Below, piece after piece: positions 17,340-25,503 of a stretch of 64,000 nt of DNA. The translations under genes were made by a program, and so were the position numbers. The notes under the pieces were generated by a model that worked only from the letters and a program-made list of their open reading frames with translations, ran no database searches and was not told the origin of the DNA. The stretch is from CAZIVP01 sp964542915 (GTDB lineage: Bacteria > Calditrichota > Calditrichia > Calditrichales > Calditrichaceae): the NCBI GenBank assembly GCA_964542915.1, contig CAZIVP010000002.1, forward strand, positions 1 to 64,000, written 5' to 3'. How positions within the stretch are numbered: the first letter of the stretch is position 1; each line of letters opens with the position of its first letter.

Positions 17340-19697
17340 TTGATTACAAGTATGATTATGAACATATTTAACCGGAGCATTCCGCTTCTTTTGTTGCTCA
17401 TTTTCGCCGTATCCGCCGAGTCAACGGGCATTATTAAAGGCACGGTTTCGGATATACAAACCAAGGAACCGCTACCGGGCGTCAATATCGTCGTCCTCGG
17501 CGAACAAAATCTCGGCGCTTCTTCAGACACAGAAGGCAATTTTCGGATTCAAAATGTTCCAACGGGCAATAAACGCGTTCAATTTAGTTTTGTCGGCTAC
17601 GAAACACGCACCGTTTCCGATATACTCGTGACGTCCACCCGCCCGGCGCTAATCAACGTGGAATTGCGTGAGAAGGCCTTCGAGACAGAAAGTATCGAGG
17701 TTACCGCCGGATATTTTGTGGAAGCCCAACAACCGCAACCGAGCACGTTTGCTCTTTCAAAAGAAGAAATCCGGCGCTTCCCCGGCGGTTTTGAAGATGT
17801 GGTGCGCACCGTTTCCACGCTGCCGGGTGTGACCATTAGCGGCAATAACAGCCGCAACGATCTGCTGGTACGCGGCGGCGGCCCCACCGAAAATCTCTAT
17901 ATCATCAATAACATCGAAATCCCGAATATCAACCATTTCGGCACGCAGGGCACGTCCAGCGGTTCGATCAGTTTTATCAATCTCGATTTTGTGGAAGATG
18001 TCTCCTTCTCCACAGGCGGTTTCAGCGCCCGCTACGGCGATAAAATGTCTTCAGTATTGGATATCGATCTGGCCGAGGGACGCAACGACCGTTTCGGCGG
18101 AAAGGCGCTTGTATCGGCGACACAATTCGGCGCCAACGCCGAAGGCCCCTTCGGAGGAAATGGCAGTTTTATTTTCTCGGCGCGCCAGAGTTATTTGGAT
18201 TTAATCTTTAAAGCCGCCAATCTGCCGTTTGTACCGGTTTACACCGATTTTAATTTTGTGGCCGATTACAATATCACCAACCGGGATCGCTTAACCGTTC
18301 TGGGATTAGCCGCACTCGATCGCGTAGAGCGCGACCAGAGCACTGCGGAAAACCGGGTCGTCAATGCGGGCATTCTGGACAATACACAAAATCAGTGGAT
18401 CGGCGGTTTGAATTACCGGCGCTCTCTGGGCAACGGCTATTTCAATGTCGCCGCTAATCTTAATTTGAACCAGTACCGTTTCTCTCAGGTGGACTCTGCC
18501 CGGATTGAATACTTCGACAGCGTTTCGGACGAACAGGAAATCGGGATTAAGGTACAACGATTCTGGGCCGCCAGTGAACGGCTGGGCATTCTTGCCGGCA
18601 TCGACCACGAGTGGGTGGCCACACGAAATCAGGTTCGCTTTGCCCAAACCATCTACGACCGTAACGGCCGTCCGGTCAATGTAGATTCATTGGGACTGCC
18701 GCGCCGAAGCGACCAGGATATCAATTCATCCAAGTCGGCGGCATTCCTGGAAGCGGATTGGACGCTTCATCCGAAGGTATCTCTCAATGCGGGCCTGCGC
18801 ATGGATTATTATGATTTTTTAAATGATCCGTTTTATCCTGCGCCGCGTTTGGCCTTTAAGTTCAAGCCTACGAATCGACTCTCATTTAAGTTGAGCGGCG
18901 GTATTTATTACCAGTCGCCCGCCTATGTGTGGATCATCAATCGCGAAAACCGCGACTTGAAAGCCTTGCGTAATACGATGAGCGTGGCCGGCGTCGAATA
19001 TATGCTGCGCGCCGATACCCGGATGTCATTCGAGGCGTTTTACAAGGACTATGGCCGTTTGCCGACCGGTACCGTGCCCGGCGTCAATGATTATCTCGTG
19101 ATCACCAATACCGGTTCCGAGTTTGGAGGCCGTGAAAATAATTTTCAATCGTTCGGATATAATACATTGCTATCCGAAGGTTATGGTCATGCGTTTGGCT
19201 TTGAATGGTTGCTGCAAAAACGGTTTTCGGATATTCCCGTTTACGGGCAATTCAGTCTGGCCTACAGCAAGGCGCGTTTTACGGCCGCTAACGGCGAAAC
19301 GCATTTTAGTCCGTTCGACCAGCGTTTTGTGCTCAACCTGAGCGGCGGCTATGTAGTGAATGACGTCTGGGAAATCAGCGGCAAATTTCGCTATTTCAGC
19401 GGACTGCCCTATACGCCGGTTTACAAACCGTCACAAAATCCCAGTGGTCGCAATACCATACAAAATCTTCCGCAGGAATATCTATCGGAACGACTGCCGG
19501 CGGCGCACCACCTCGACCTGCGCGTCGACCGTTATTTTAACTTCGATAAATGGACGCTCATCGCCTTTATTGATATTCAAAATATTTATAATTATAAAAT
19601 CCCGTTGCGGCCGCGTTACGACTTCTGGAACGATAAAATTATCAATAACGCCGATATCGGCATCCTGCCTTCTATCGGAATCAGTTTGGAATATTAA
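17340..19697 (+). CDS. TonB-dependent receptor with carboxypeptidase-D-like N-terminal domain
   Basis: This outer-membrane receptor of about 785 residues has a signal peptide (to about residue 28), a CarboxypepD_reg-like domain at 28-120 (IIKGTVSDIQTKEPLPGVNI), a plug at about 135-240 with LLVRGGGPTENLYIINNIE, and a beta-barrel ending in an aromatic strand (GISLEY). It has no STN domain, so it should be a transporter without sigma signalling. The start is ambiguous: TTG at 17340 lies 11 bases after GGAG, while ATG at 17352 or 17358 would also leave an intact signal peptide. Its substrate is unknown. Confidence 0.87.
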   Translation: MITSMIMNIFNRSIPLLLLLIFAVSAESTGIIKGTVSDIQTKEPLPGVNIVVLGEQNLGASSDTEGNFRIQNVPTGNKRVQFSFVGYETRTVSDILVTSTRPALINVELREKAFETESIEVTAGYFVEAQQPQPSTFALSKEEIRRFPGGFEDVVRTVSTLPGVTISGNNSRNDLLVRGGGPTENLYIINNIEIPNINHFGTQGTSSGSISFINLDFVEDVSFSTGGFSARYGDKMSSVLDIDLAEGRNDRFGGKALVSATQFGANAEGPFGGNGSFIFSARQSYLDLIFKAANLPFVPVYTDFNFVADYNITNRDRLTVLGLAALDRVERDQSTAENRVVNAGILDNTQNQWIGGLNYRRSLGNGYFNVAANLNLNQYRFSQVDSARIEYFDSVSDEQEIGIKVQRFWAASERLGILAGIDHEWVATRNQVRFAQTIYDRNGRPVNVDSLGLPRRSDQDINSSKSAAFLEADWTLHPKVSLNAGLRMDYYDFLNDPFYPAPRLAFKFKPTNRLSFKLSGGIYYQSPAYVWIINRENRDLKALRNTMSVAGVEYMLRADTRMSFEAFYKDYGRLPTGTVPGVNDYLVITNTGSEFGGRENNFQSFGYNTLLSEGYGHAFGFEWLLQKRFSDIPVYGQFSLAYSKARFTAANGETHFSPFDQRFVLNLSGGYVVNDVWEISGKFRYFSGLPYTPVYKPSQNPSGRNTIQNLPQEYLSERLPAAHHLDLRVDRYFNFDKWTLIAFIDIQNIYNYKIPLRPRYDFWNDKIINNADIGILPSIGISLEY

Positions 19698-19758
19698 AAT
19701 TGCCCTCGAACGCATGGTATGCAACCGGTATTTTCATTCACCATCTTCATTGTGGTTA

Positions 19759-21375
19759 TTAAAGATTTACCTCTTGATTTCGGGCTTTGAACCAACGTTT
19801 ATTGTTTTTGTAGAGTTGTTTGAAGAATATATAGTCTTTATCGTACAACCGGCCGGCTTGAGGGTCGGGTTTAAATACCATCCTAACGGTAACCTGTTCG
19901 GCGATAGCTTCATTATCAGCAATGAATCCCAACGCCGCGCTGGCCAACAATGAAACGCCGCGGGCATTGGCTTCCTGCGGCTGTTGAACTTGTAATATCG
20001 TATGGCCGGTCACATCCGCAAAAATTTGGCACCACAGGTCGCTTCTCGCGCCTCCGCCGATAGCACGAAGCGGACCGCTTGTATTAAAAAGCGCTTGCAA
20101 ACCCTCCAGCGCCCATCTTGTGTTATACGCCACGCCTTCCATCAACGCGCGAATAAAATGGGCGCGATTATGGTTTAATCCGACATTGTGATAGCCTCCG
20201 CGTATGACATCGCTGTTAATCGGGCTGCGCTCCCCTGTCATCCAGGGCGTGAACATCAAACCATCGGCTCCGGGTGCGATTGTTGCCGCTTCCTCATCCA
20301 TTTTTTGAAAAATAGCACTGTCGCTGTAGTCGTTGAATTCGGACAATCCCTTGAAAAACGTATTCTTCAGCCACTCCAGGGCCAGGCCGGCTGTTTCCTG
20401 ATGGGCAATACCCAGATAATATTGATCCGGAAGGGCGCTGCCGATGCAGCCCGTGTAATGTCTTAAGTCCACTTTTCGCTTGCGGAAATGACCGGCCGCC
20501 CCGCCGCTGCTGCCTATACGCACATGCAACTCGCCTTCATTCAAGCCGCCCGAACCGATCGCGGCGGCAGCCAGGTCGCCGGCACCAACCATGACCGGGG
20601 TTCCTTCCTGCAAACCGAGCGCCTTTGCCGCACCCCCGGTTAACGGTCCGGCAATGTTTGCGCTGGATGCAATATGTGCCAACTGTTGCGGCCGGATGCC
20701 GGCAAAACGGCAAAGACCTTCATGCCAGCAATTACGCTTGCGGCGGCTGTCCATTAGCCACCACACATAAGCGATATCGGCCGAGGTGATATATCGACCG
20801 ATAAAACGATAAATAATATAGTCCTTGGCATCGATAAACTTATGGCAACGATGAAATATCTGAGGTTCATTGTGTTTGAGCCATAATATCTTGGCAATCT
20901 GATCTTTACCCGTATGGCCCGGCACGCCGCCGGTAATGTGTAAAAATTTCATTAATTTAAATACATTGTAATCCATAATACGGGGCGCCGTCCAGAGCGA
21001 TTTACGCAAAACGGAAGCGCTACGCGTATCGAGCCACGACATGGCCGGCCGCAGCGGCTGACCTTCAGCATCCATAGCCACCAGCGTCATAACCTGGGAA
21101 GCAATGGTTAACGCCGCAATGGACTCTGCATTTACACCGGCGTCCGCAATGACTTTTCGGGTTGTATTACAGATGGCCTGCCACCAGTCTTCGGGATTTT
21201 GCTCCACCCAGCCCCTGTACGGTTGATGCATGGCATAGCCCTGCCAGGCGGTTCCCACGACCGTGCCATCGGTCCGCACCAAAACCGCTTTATTGGCGCT
21301 TGTGCCCATATCATGGGCTAAAATGTAGTGTTTATCGCTGTCCGTTCTGCGTTTGTTGGCCTTCATACGCTTCAC
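19759..21375 (-). CDS. FGGY-family carbohydrate kinase (xylulokinase-like)
   Basis: This 538-residue sugar kinase has the ASKHA fold. Phosphate-1 motif DMGTSANKAVLVRTDG is at about 21-36. The substrate-specificity region has QNPEDWW and AMSWLDTRS. The second FGGY domain has GAGDLAAAAIGSG, TPWMTGERSP and AIGGGARSDLWCQIFADVTG. It phosphorylates a pentulose or related polyol in the cytosol. The family is broad, and D-xylulose is the best guess from overall layout. No isomerase or transporter lies beside it, so specificity is unsupported by context. It converges on the receptor gene with a 61-base gap. Confidence 0.85.
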   Translation of the reverse strand: MKRMKANKRRTDSDKHYILAHDMGTSANKAVLVRTDGTVVGTAWQGYAMHQPYRGWVEQNPEDWWQAICNTTRKVIADAGVNAESIAALTIASQVMTLVAMDAEGQPLRPAMSWLDTRSASVLRKSLWTAPRIMDYNVFKLMKFLHITGGVPGHTGKDQIAKILWLKHNEPQIFHRCHKFIDAKDYIIYRFIGRYITSADIAYVWWLMDSRRKRNCWHEGLCRFAGIRPQQLAHIASSANIAGPLTGGAAKALGLQEGTPVMVGAGDLAAAAIGSGGLNEGELHVRIGSSGGAAGHFRKRKVDLRHYTGCIGSALPDQYYLGIAHQETAGLALEWLKNTFFKGLSEFNDYSDSAIFQKMDEEAATIAPGADGLMFTPWMTGERSPINSDVIRGGYHNVGLNHNRAHFIRALMEGVAYNTRWALEGLQALFNTSGPLRAIGGGARSDLWCQIFADVTGHTILQVQQPQEANARGVSLLASAALGFIADNEAIAEQVTVRMVFKPDPQAGRLYDKDYIFFKQLYKNNKRWFKARNQEVNL

Positions 21376-21675
21376 TCCCGCTTTTGAGTACGAAGCTTAA
21401 ACGGATTAAATATGGCGCGAAACCGTTATTAAAAGCAACTCAAATAAAGTTCTTTCATTGTATTATCTTCAGATGGAACGATAAACCATTGATTATGGTG
21501 GATAATTTAATTTACAGTAGGTCCCTCAGAGGAATGCTTTCGTCGGCCCGCTACCGCCATAAGCACCTAAAATAGGTCCGGTTTTTATTAACAAAACATT
21601 GCTGCGTTTTTCTATCTCCCGTTGCAGAAGGGTTTACACGCGCTTTAATATTTTATGATCAGGGATTGGGCGCTA

Positions 21676-22638
21676 TTATTTATATGTAACGATGACGTTA
21701 CCTGTTTTTTGTCCGGATTGGACATAGTCGTACGCTTCGGCGATGTTCTCCATGGAATAGGTTCGGTCGATAACCGGCCGGAATTTACCTTGCTCGATCA
21801 GGTCTTGTATAAATCGCATACTGCCTTTAATATCCGACGGTAAGGGAAATTTGACTTTTTTATCGCCCATGAACGGCGATAACAGAGCTAAAACGGGATT
21901 CTGAGACCAGGGCCCCAATTCTGAAGAAATATATACGCCGCCCTTTTGCAACAGAGGCTTGCATTTACCGAACGTACTCTTCCCTACCGCATCGAACACA
22001 TAATGATAGCGCTGGTCATCCTGCGTGAAATCCTGCACCTTATAATCAATGATTTTATCGGCGCCCAGGGATTGAACCAGATTAATGTTTTCGGTATTAC
22101 AAACGGCCGTAACGTTGAGTTCGAAATATTTAAGAAATTGCACCATTGCCGAGCCGATCGCTCCGGTCGCGCCATTTACGAGCGCCTGGTGCCCCTTTTT
22201 CAGCGGCACTTTGTTAATGAAATGATAGGCATAATGCGCGCCTTCCGGACTGGCGGCGGCCTGTTCATAAGAGAATTTACGGGGTATAAGCGCGATGGCC
22301 TTATCGACCGGGACGGTCATATACTGCGCCTGGCTGCTTAAGCCGTTGTCATGGAAGCCCCATACACGGTCGCCTACCTTAAAGGAGGTAACCTTCTTAC
22401 CAATCGCTTCGACTTTACCCGCAAAGTCCGTTCCCGGAATCGAACGCTCTGGTTTCAACAGGCCGGTAAAAAATCGTATAATAAAGGGTTTACCCCGGAG
22501 GATGCCGCAGTCGGTGCGATTGACGGTCGTTGCATGAACGTTTACCAAAATTTCATCATCATTAAGAGTGGGCATATCGATCTCCAGGACGCTCAATACA
22601 TCCGGTGAACCGTACTGGCTTCGCATAACCGCTTTCAT
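21676..22638 (-). CDS. Zinc-independent MDR oxidoreductase (quinone-oxidoreductase-like)
   Basis: This 320-residue medium-chain dehydrogenase/reductase has an N-terminal GroES-like domain (MPTLNDDEILVNVHATTVNRTDCGI, with PGTDFAGKVEAIG) and an NAD(P)-binding domain with LVNGATGAIGSAMVQFLKYF at about 150-170. The Cys and His ligands of zinc-dependent alcohol dehydrogenases are absent, which points to the NADPH:quinone or alkenal reductase branch. It is a stand-alone gene. The 300-base gap to the sugar kinase start (21376-21675) shows no feature. Confidence 0.85.
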   Translation of the reverse strand: MKAVMRSQYGSPDVLSVLEIDMPTLNDDEILVNVHATTVNRTDCGILRGKPFIIRFFTGLLKPERSIPGTDFAGKVEAIGKKVTSFKVGDRVWGFHDNGLSSQAQYMTVPVDKAIALIPRKFSYEQAAASPEGAHYAYHFINKVPLKKGHQALVNGATGAIGSAMVQFLKYFELNVTAVCNTENINLVQSLGADKIIDYKVQDFTQDDQRYHYVFDAVGKSTFGKCKPLLQKGGVYISSELGPWSQNPVLALLSPFMGDKKVKFPLPSDIKGSMRFIQDLIEQGKFRPVIDRTYSMENIAEAYDYVQSGQKTGNVIVTYK

Positions 22639-22720
22639 TTTCCCGGTTTTCCTTTCTTTATGGCCGATTATTGATACAGGATTTACCGTTTTTATTTTAG
22701 CGATTTACCGGCATGAACGC

Positions 22721-22767
22721 AATTTTTATTAGATAACAATGGCAACAGTGCTTACTTTTATAACGGG
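22721..22767. repeat. Interspersed repeat, copy 1
   Basis: TTTTATTAGATAACAAT, then GGCAA, then CAGTGCTTAC and TTTTATAACGGG, match the segment at 63553-63600 with only a few differences, including a one-base shift after ACAAT. Both copies lie in promoter-distance positions beside a gene start. No coding explanation covers both. Confidence 0.65.
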
Positions 22768-22852
22768 CAACGAAATAATCGCCGAAGTAAACACAACGGA
22801 TAGGTTTAAAATGCGAGTGCACGACCTGATCGATCCGGGGCGGGTATCATGA
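22739..22852 (+). CDS. Possible 37-residue peptide coupled to the FAH gene
   Basis: An ATG at 22739 opens a 37-codon frame (starts MATVLTFITGNEII, ends DLIDPGRVS). Its TGA overlaps the ATG of the FAH-family gene (ATGA at 22849-22852). An in-frame stop lies just upstream, so it is not the tail of a larger gene. It begins inside the interspersed repeat and has no clear ribosome site. The FAH gene has no strong ribosome site either, so coupling is possible. I do not recognise the peptide. Confidence 0.25.
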   Translation: MATVLTFITGNEIIAEVNTTDRFKMRVHDLIDPGRVS

Positions 22853-23748
22853 AATTGGCAACCATATTATACGAAGAAAAGGAAACCGCAAGCTTAATCA
22901 CGGAAGGCGGCGCCCTCCCCATGACGGGCATCAACCGGCGTTTCAACAAAAACTGGCCGACCGGCGTGTTTGAATTACTCACAACAGGGCAATTCGAACT
23001 ATTGCATCAATGGTACGAGCAAAATAAAGGCGCATTGTCCGATGAGATGAAAAACCCGGCCTTCCCGCCCGATCGCATTCCGTTTGCACCGCTATACCGC
23101 CATCCGCGCAAAATATGGGGCATCGGTCTGAACTACGCGGCCCATGCCGGCGATCTTTGTGAACAACCGCCGCAGGCCGAACCCGCCAGTTTTATGAAAC
23201 CCGATACCACGATCATCGGCTATAACGATACGATCCAAATCCCCACGCTTTCCGATAAAACAACCGGCGAGGCGGAACTGGGCTTGATTTTTAGCCGGCG
23301 CTGCAAACGTGTGTACCGCTCAAACTGGCGTTCCGTTATCGCAGGCTTCACCGCCGTCATTGATATGACGGCGGAGGACATTTTAAGGCGAAATCCCAGA
23401 AATTTAACGCAGGCGAAAAGTTTCGACACTTTTTTCAGCTTCGGTCCCATTCTCTATACGCTCGATGAAGTGCAAGACCTGTTTCAATTAAACGTTCAGA
23501 CCGTTTTGAACGGAACGGTATTCGCCGAAAATACCGTCGATCGTATGACCTTTCCGCCGGATTATCTGGTCGCCTATCACACGCAAATCATGACGATGCT
23601 GCCCGGCGATATAATATCGACCGGAACCCCGGGCGCCGCGCCGTTAAAACATAACGACAGGATTGAATGCCGGATAGACGACGTATTGCCTTTAACAAAT
23701 CAGGTGGTCGATTTAAAAACAGAGGAAGCAAATGGATTTAGGACTTGA
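22849..23748 (+). CDS. Fumarylacetoacetate hydrolase family protein
   Basis: This 299-residue enzyme of the FAH fold hydrolyses or decarboxylates acyl-pyruvate-type substrates with a divalent metal. Visible features are KIWGIGLNYAAHAGD, SFMKPDTTIIG, the metal-site segment GEAELGLIF, FDTFFSFGPIL and MLPGDIISTGTPGA. The C-terminal catalytic domain covers about 80-290. The next gene (SDR) overlaps its end by 17 bases, so the two work together. The pair resembles FAH/SDR couples in sugar-acid or aromatic-acid breakdown, but no further pathway gene is present, so the substrate is not assigned. Confidence 0.88.
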   Translation: MKLATILYEEKETASLITEGGALPMTGINRRFNKNWPTGVFELLTTGQFELLHQWYEQNKGALSDEMKNPAFPPDRIPFAPLYRHPRKIWGIGLNYAAHAGDLCEQPPQAEPASFMKPDTTIIGYNDTIQIPTLSDKTTGEAELGLIFSRRCKRVYRSNWRSVIAGFTAVIDMTAEDILRRNPRNLTQAKSFDTFFSFGPILYTLDEVQDLFQLNVQTVLNGTVFAENTVDRMTFPPDYLVAYHTQIMTMLPGDIISTGTPGAAPLKHNDRIECRIDDVLPLTNQVVDLKTEEANGFRT

Positions 23749-24520
23749 ACATAAGCCCGTCATTGTGATGGCCGCTTCGGGCGGCATCGGATATGGCGTT
23801 GCCCTGGAATTCGCGCGCGAAAAAGCAAACGTAATGCTCTTTGGCCGGAGCGAGGCCAAATTACAAAAAGCGCAAGAAACCATCTTCTCTTTAACCAAAC
23901 ACACAGTGGAATACACCACGGGCGATATTACGAACAAAAACGATATCGACCGCGTCGTCCGGCGTACCTGTGATGCGTTCGGCTCCGTTTACGCTTTGTT
24001 CAACAATACCGGCGGGCCGCCGGCGGGATCATTCGATGCGTTTGACGACCGCGCCTGGCAGGATGCGTTCGAACTGACCCTCTTAAGCTACATACGCACC
24101 ATTCGCGCTGTCTTACCGGTTATGCGCAAGGCGGGCAAAGGCCGCATTGTAAACAACACCTCTTCATCGATCAAACGTGTAATCGATAACCTGTTACTGT
24201 CCAACACGTTCCGGCCGGCGATTGTGGGAATGAGCAAGACCCTGAGCCGGGAACTGGCGGGCGACAATATTCTTGTTAATGTAATCGCGCCCGGTAAAAT
24301 TGCCACGGAGCGGGTTAACGAACTCGACGCGATCAAAGCGAAACAAACGGATACACCCCTAAAAGAACTTCAGCGGAATATGGCGAAATCCATTCCGGCG
24401 GGGCGTTACGGAACCGTTGACGAACTGGCCCGCCTGGTGGTTTTTTTATGTTCCGAGGCCAATACATACATAACCGGCCAGAGTATTGTGGTGGATGGCG
24501 GCATGACGTCCTCGTACTAA
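23732..24520 (+). CDS. SDR family oxidoreductase lacking the canonical Tyr/Lys pair
   Basis: This 262-residue short-chain dehydrogenase/reductase has the nucleotide-binding motif as AASGGIG at about 14-20 and NNTGGPPAGS at about 90. The C-terminal TGQSIVVDGGMTSSY is typical of the family. The active-site stretch reads IKRVIDNLLLSNTFRPAIVG, so the expected YxxxK is SNTFR: tyrosine is replaced by serine and lysine by arginine. A divergent SDR branch with the LSNxxR pattern is known, so this is probably a real subfamily and not decay. It overlaps the FAH gene and is likely co-translated. Confidence 0.85.
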   Translation: MDLGLEHKPVIVMAASGGIGYGVALEFAREKANVMLFGRSEAKLQKAQETIFSLTKHTVEYTTGDITNKNDIDRVVRRTCDAFGSVYALFNNTGGPPAGSFDAFDDRAWQDAFELTLLSYIRTIRAVLPVMRKAGKGRIVNNTSSSIKRVIDNLLLSNTFRPAIVGMSKTLSRELAGDNILVNVIAPGKIATERVNELDAIKAKQTDTPLKELQRNMAKSIPAGRYGTVDELARLVVFLCSEANTYITGQSIVVDGGMTSSY

Positions 24521-24628
24521 TATGTTGCGGCGGTGTTTGTATTTTTCATTAACCCATGGTGTTATGGGAAGGGATATTGGGTTGCCAAACGTAGGCGGTG
24601 TACCCTAACGGCGGAGGAATAGCGTTTA

Positions 24629-24718
24629 TGTTTTGCCATCATCCGAAGCTACTTAAAATTGGGTTTAGGTTATGTTTAAAATTACCTTGGGAAGTCCAAT
24701 TCCATCTGAAGCAAAACA
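24629..24718. mobile_element. 90-bp MITE-like element with IS3-type ends and a 3-bp target duplication
   Basis: The element starts TGTTTTGC and ends GCAAAACA (8-base terminal inverted repeats). It is flanked on both sides by TTA (24626-24628 and 24719-24721), as expected for the short target duplications of IS3-family elements. Its right end read inward (TGTTTTGCTTCAG, then GGAATTGGACTT) matches the IS end at position 53 and resembles the IS at 42907. It carries no gene. It sits in the gap after the SDR gene. Confidence 0.5.
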
Positions 24719-24752
24719 TTATGTTCAAGTGTGTGACTGATTCAACACTCCT

Positions 24753-25307
24753 TCAATCATTTTTAGCCGCCATGATGACCCGGCGGCAACGACTGCGCGG
24801 AAAACAGTCCGGTGTATCCGGAAAATAGCGCCCGAACAACACGTCCCACATTTTATCCTGTTCGAAACGATAGGCGTCATATTGATCTTCCATGGCTTTC
24901 AGCGCGTCCTGGTACGCCGTCTGGCCGATTTTGTTTTGCTTGTACTGTTGTTTCAGTTTGCGCTTGTTCTCCCGGAAGGCCTCTTCCGTCAGATAGCGCT
25001 CGTCCGTTTGTAACGGCTCGATTTGGGTCTGCCACTCGCGATACATTTCCCGCAACCTCTCCCAATGTTGCTCGATAAATGAGCCCAGATCATATAATCC
25101 CTCCAGCAATTGGCGCGCTCGCTTCAGGCCCTCCTCGCCCGTGAAATCCACAAACTTGCGGGCAAAATAGGGATTATGGAGCCCCCTGCTTAACCGATAA
25201 GCGCCATACGGCGAACGCAGGCACACTTCGATATCGCCTTTGGTACGGGTCGTAATTTCACCTTCGATTTCGATATTTTGTTTTCGGATGGTAATGATTT
25301 CTCCCAT
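24753..25307 (-). CDS. Hypothetical protein, charged and helix-rich
   Basis: I do not recognise this 184-residue protein. It starts MGEIITIRKQNIEIEGEI, has an N-terminal beta-like segment with SPYGAYRLSRGLHNPYFARK, and then long charged amphipathic helices (residues 60-155, rich in E, R, Q, Y) that may form a coiled coil. The last 25 residues contain two cysteines. ATG 25307 is preceded by GGAGGG at ideal spacing; possible upstream codons cross a hairpin element and are ignored. It lies about 200 bases downstream of the tandem-AAA gene on the same strand and may be its partner. Confidence 0.7.
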   Translation of the reverse strand: MGEIITIRKQNIEIEGEITTRTKGDIEVCLRSPYGAYRLSRGLHNPYFARKFVDFTGEEGLKRARQLLEGLYDLGSFIEQHWERLREMYREWQTQIEPLQTDERYLTEEAFRENKRKLKQQYKQNKIGQTAYQDALKAMEDQYDAYRFEQDKMWDVLFGRYFPDTPDCFPRSRCRRVIMAAKND

Positions 25308-25436
25308 AGTGCAACCCTCCGTTTGTATATTTTTGATTTGTCCGCCTTTTGCTTTTCCTTTACGACCTCTCAATACGATAGGCAGAAAAGGGCTGATATT
25401 GACCTCCCCTTTTGCCATAAGGCACGCCTTAGGCAA

Positions 25437-25500
25437 AATTCCCCCTCCCTATCACGTCTCTTTAAGACGGTGATGTGGAGGGGTTGTGGGGTGGGGAATT
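25437..25500. repeat. Large nested inverted repeat (stem-loop)
   Basis: Outer arms AATTCCCC (25437-25444) and GGGGAATT (25493-25500) are exact inverses. Inside, CCCCTCC-CTATCAC-GTCT pairs with AGAC-GGTGATGTGGAGGGG around a CTTTA loop. The element fills the space between the end of the AAA ATPase gene and the leader of the downstream unknown gene. It could fold in the transcript as an attenuator or processing site. There is no U-tract, so simple termination is unlikely. Confidence 0.7.
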
Positions 25501-25503
25501 CGT

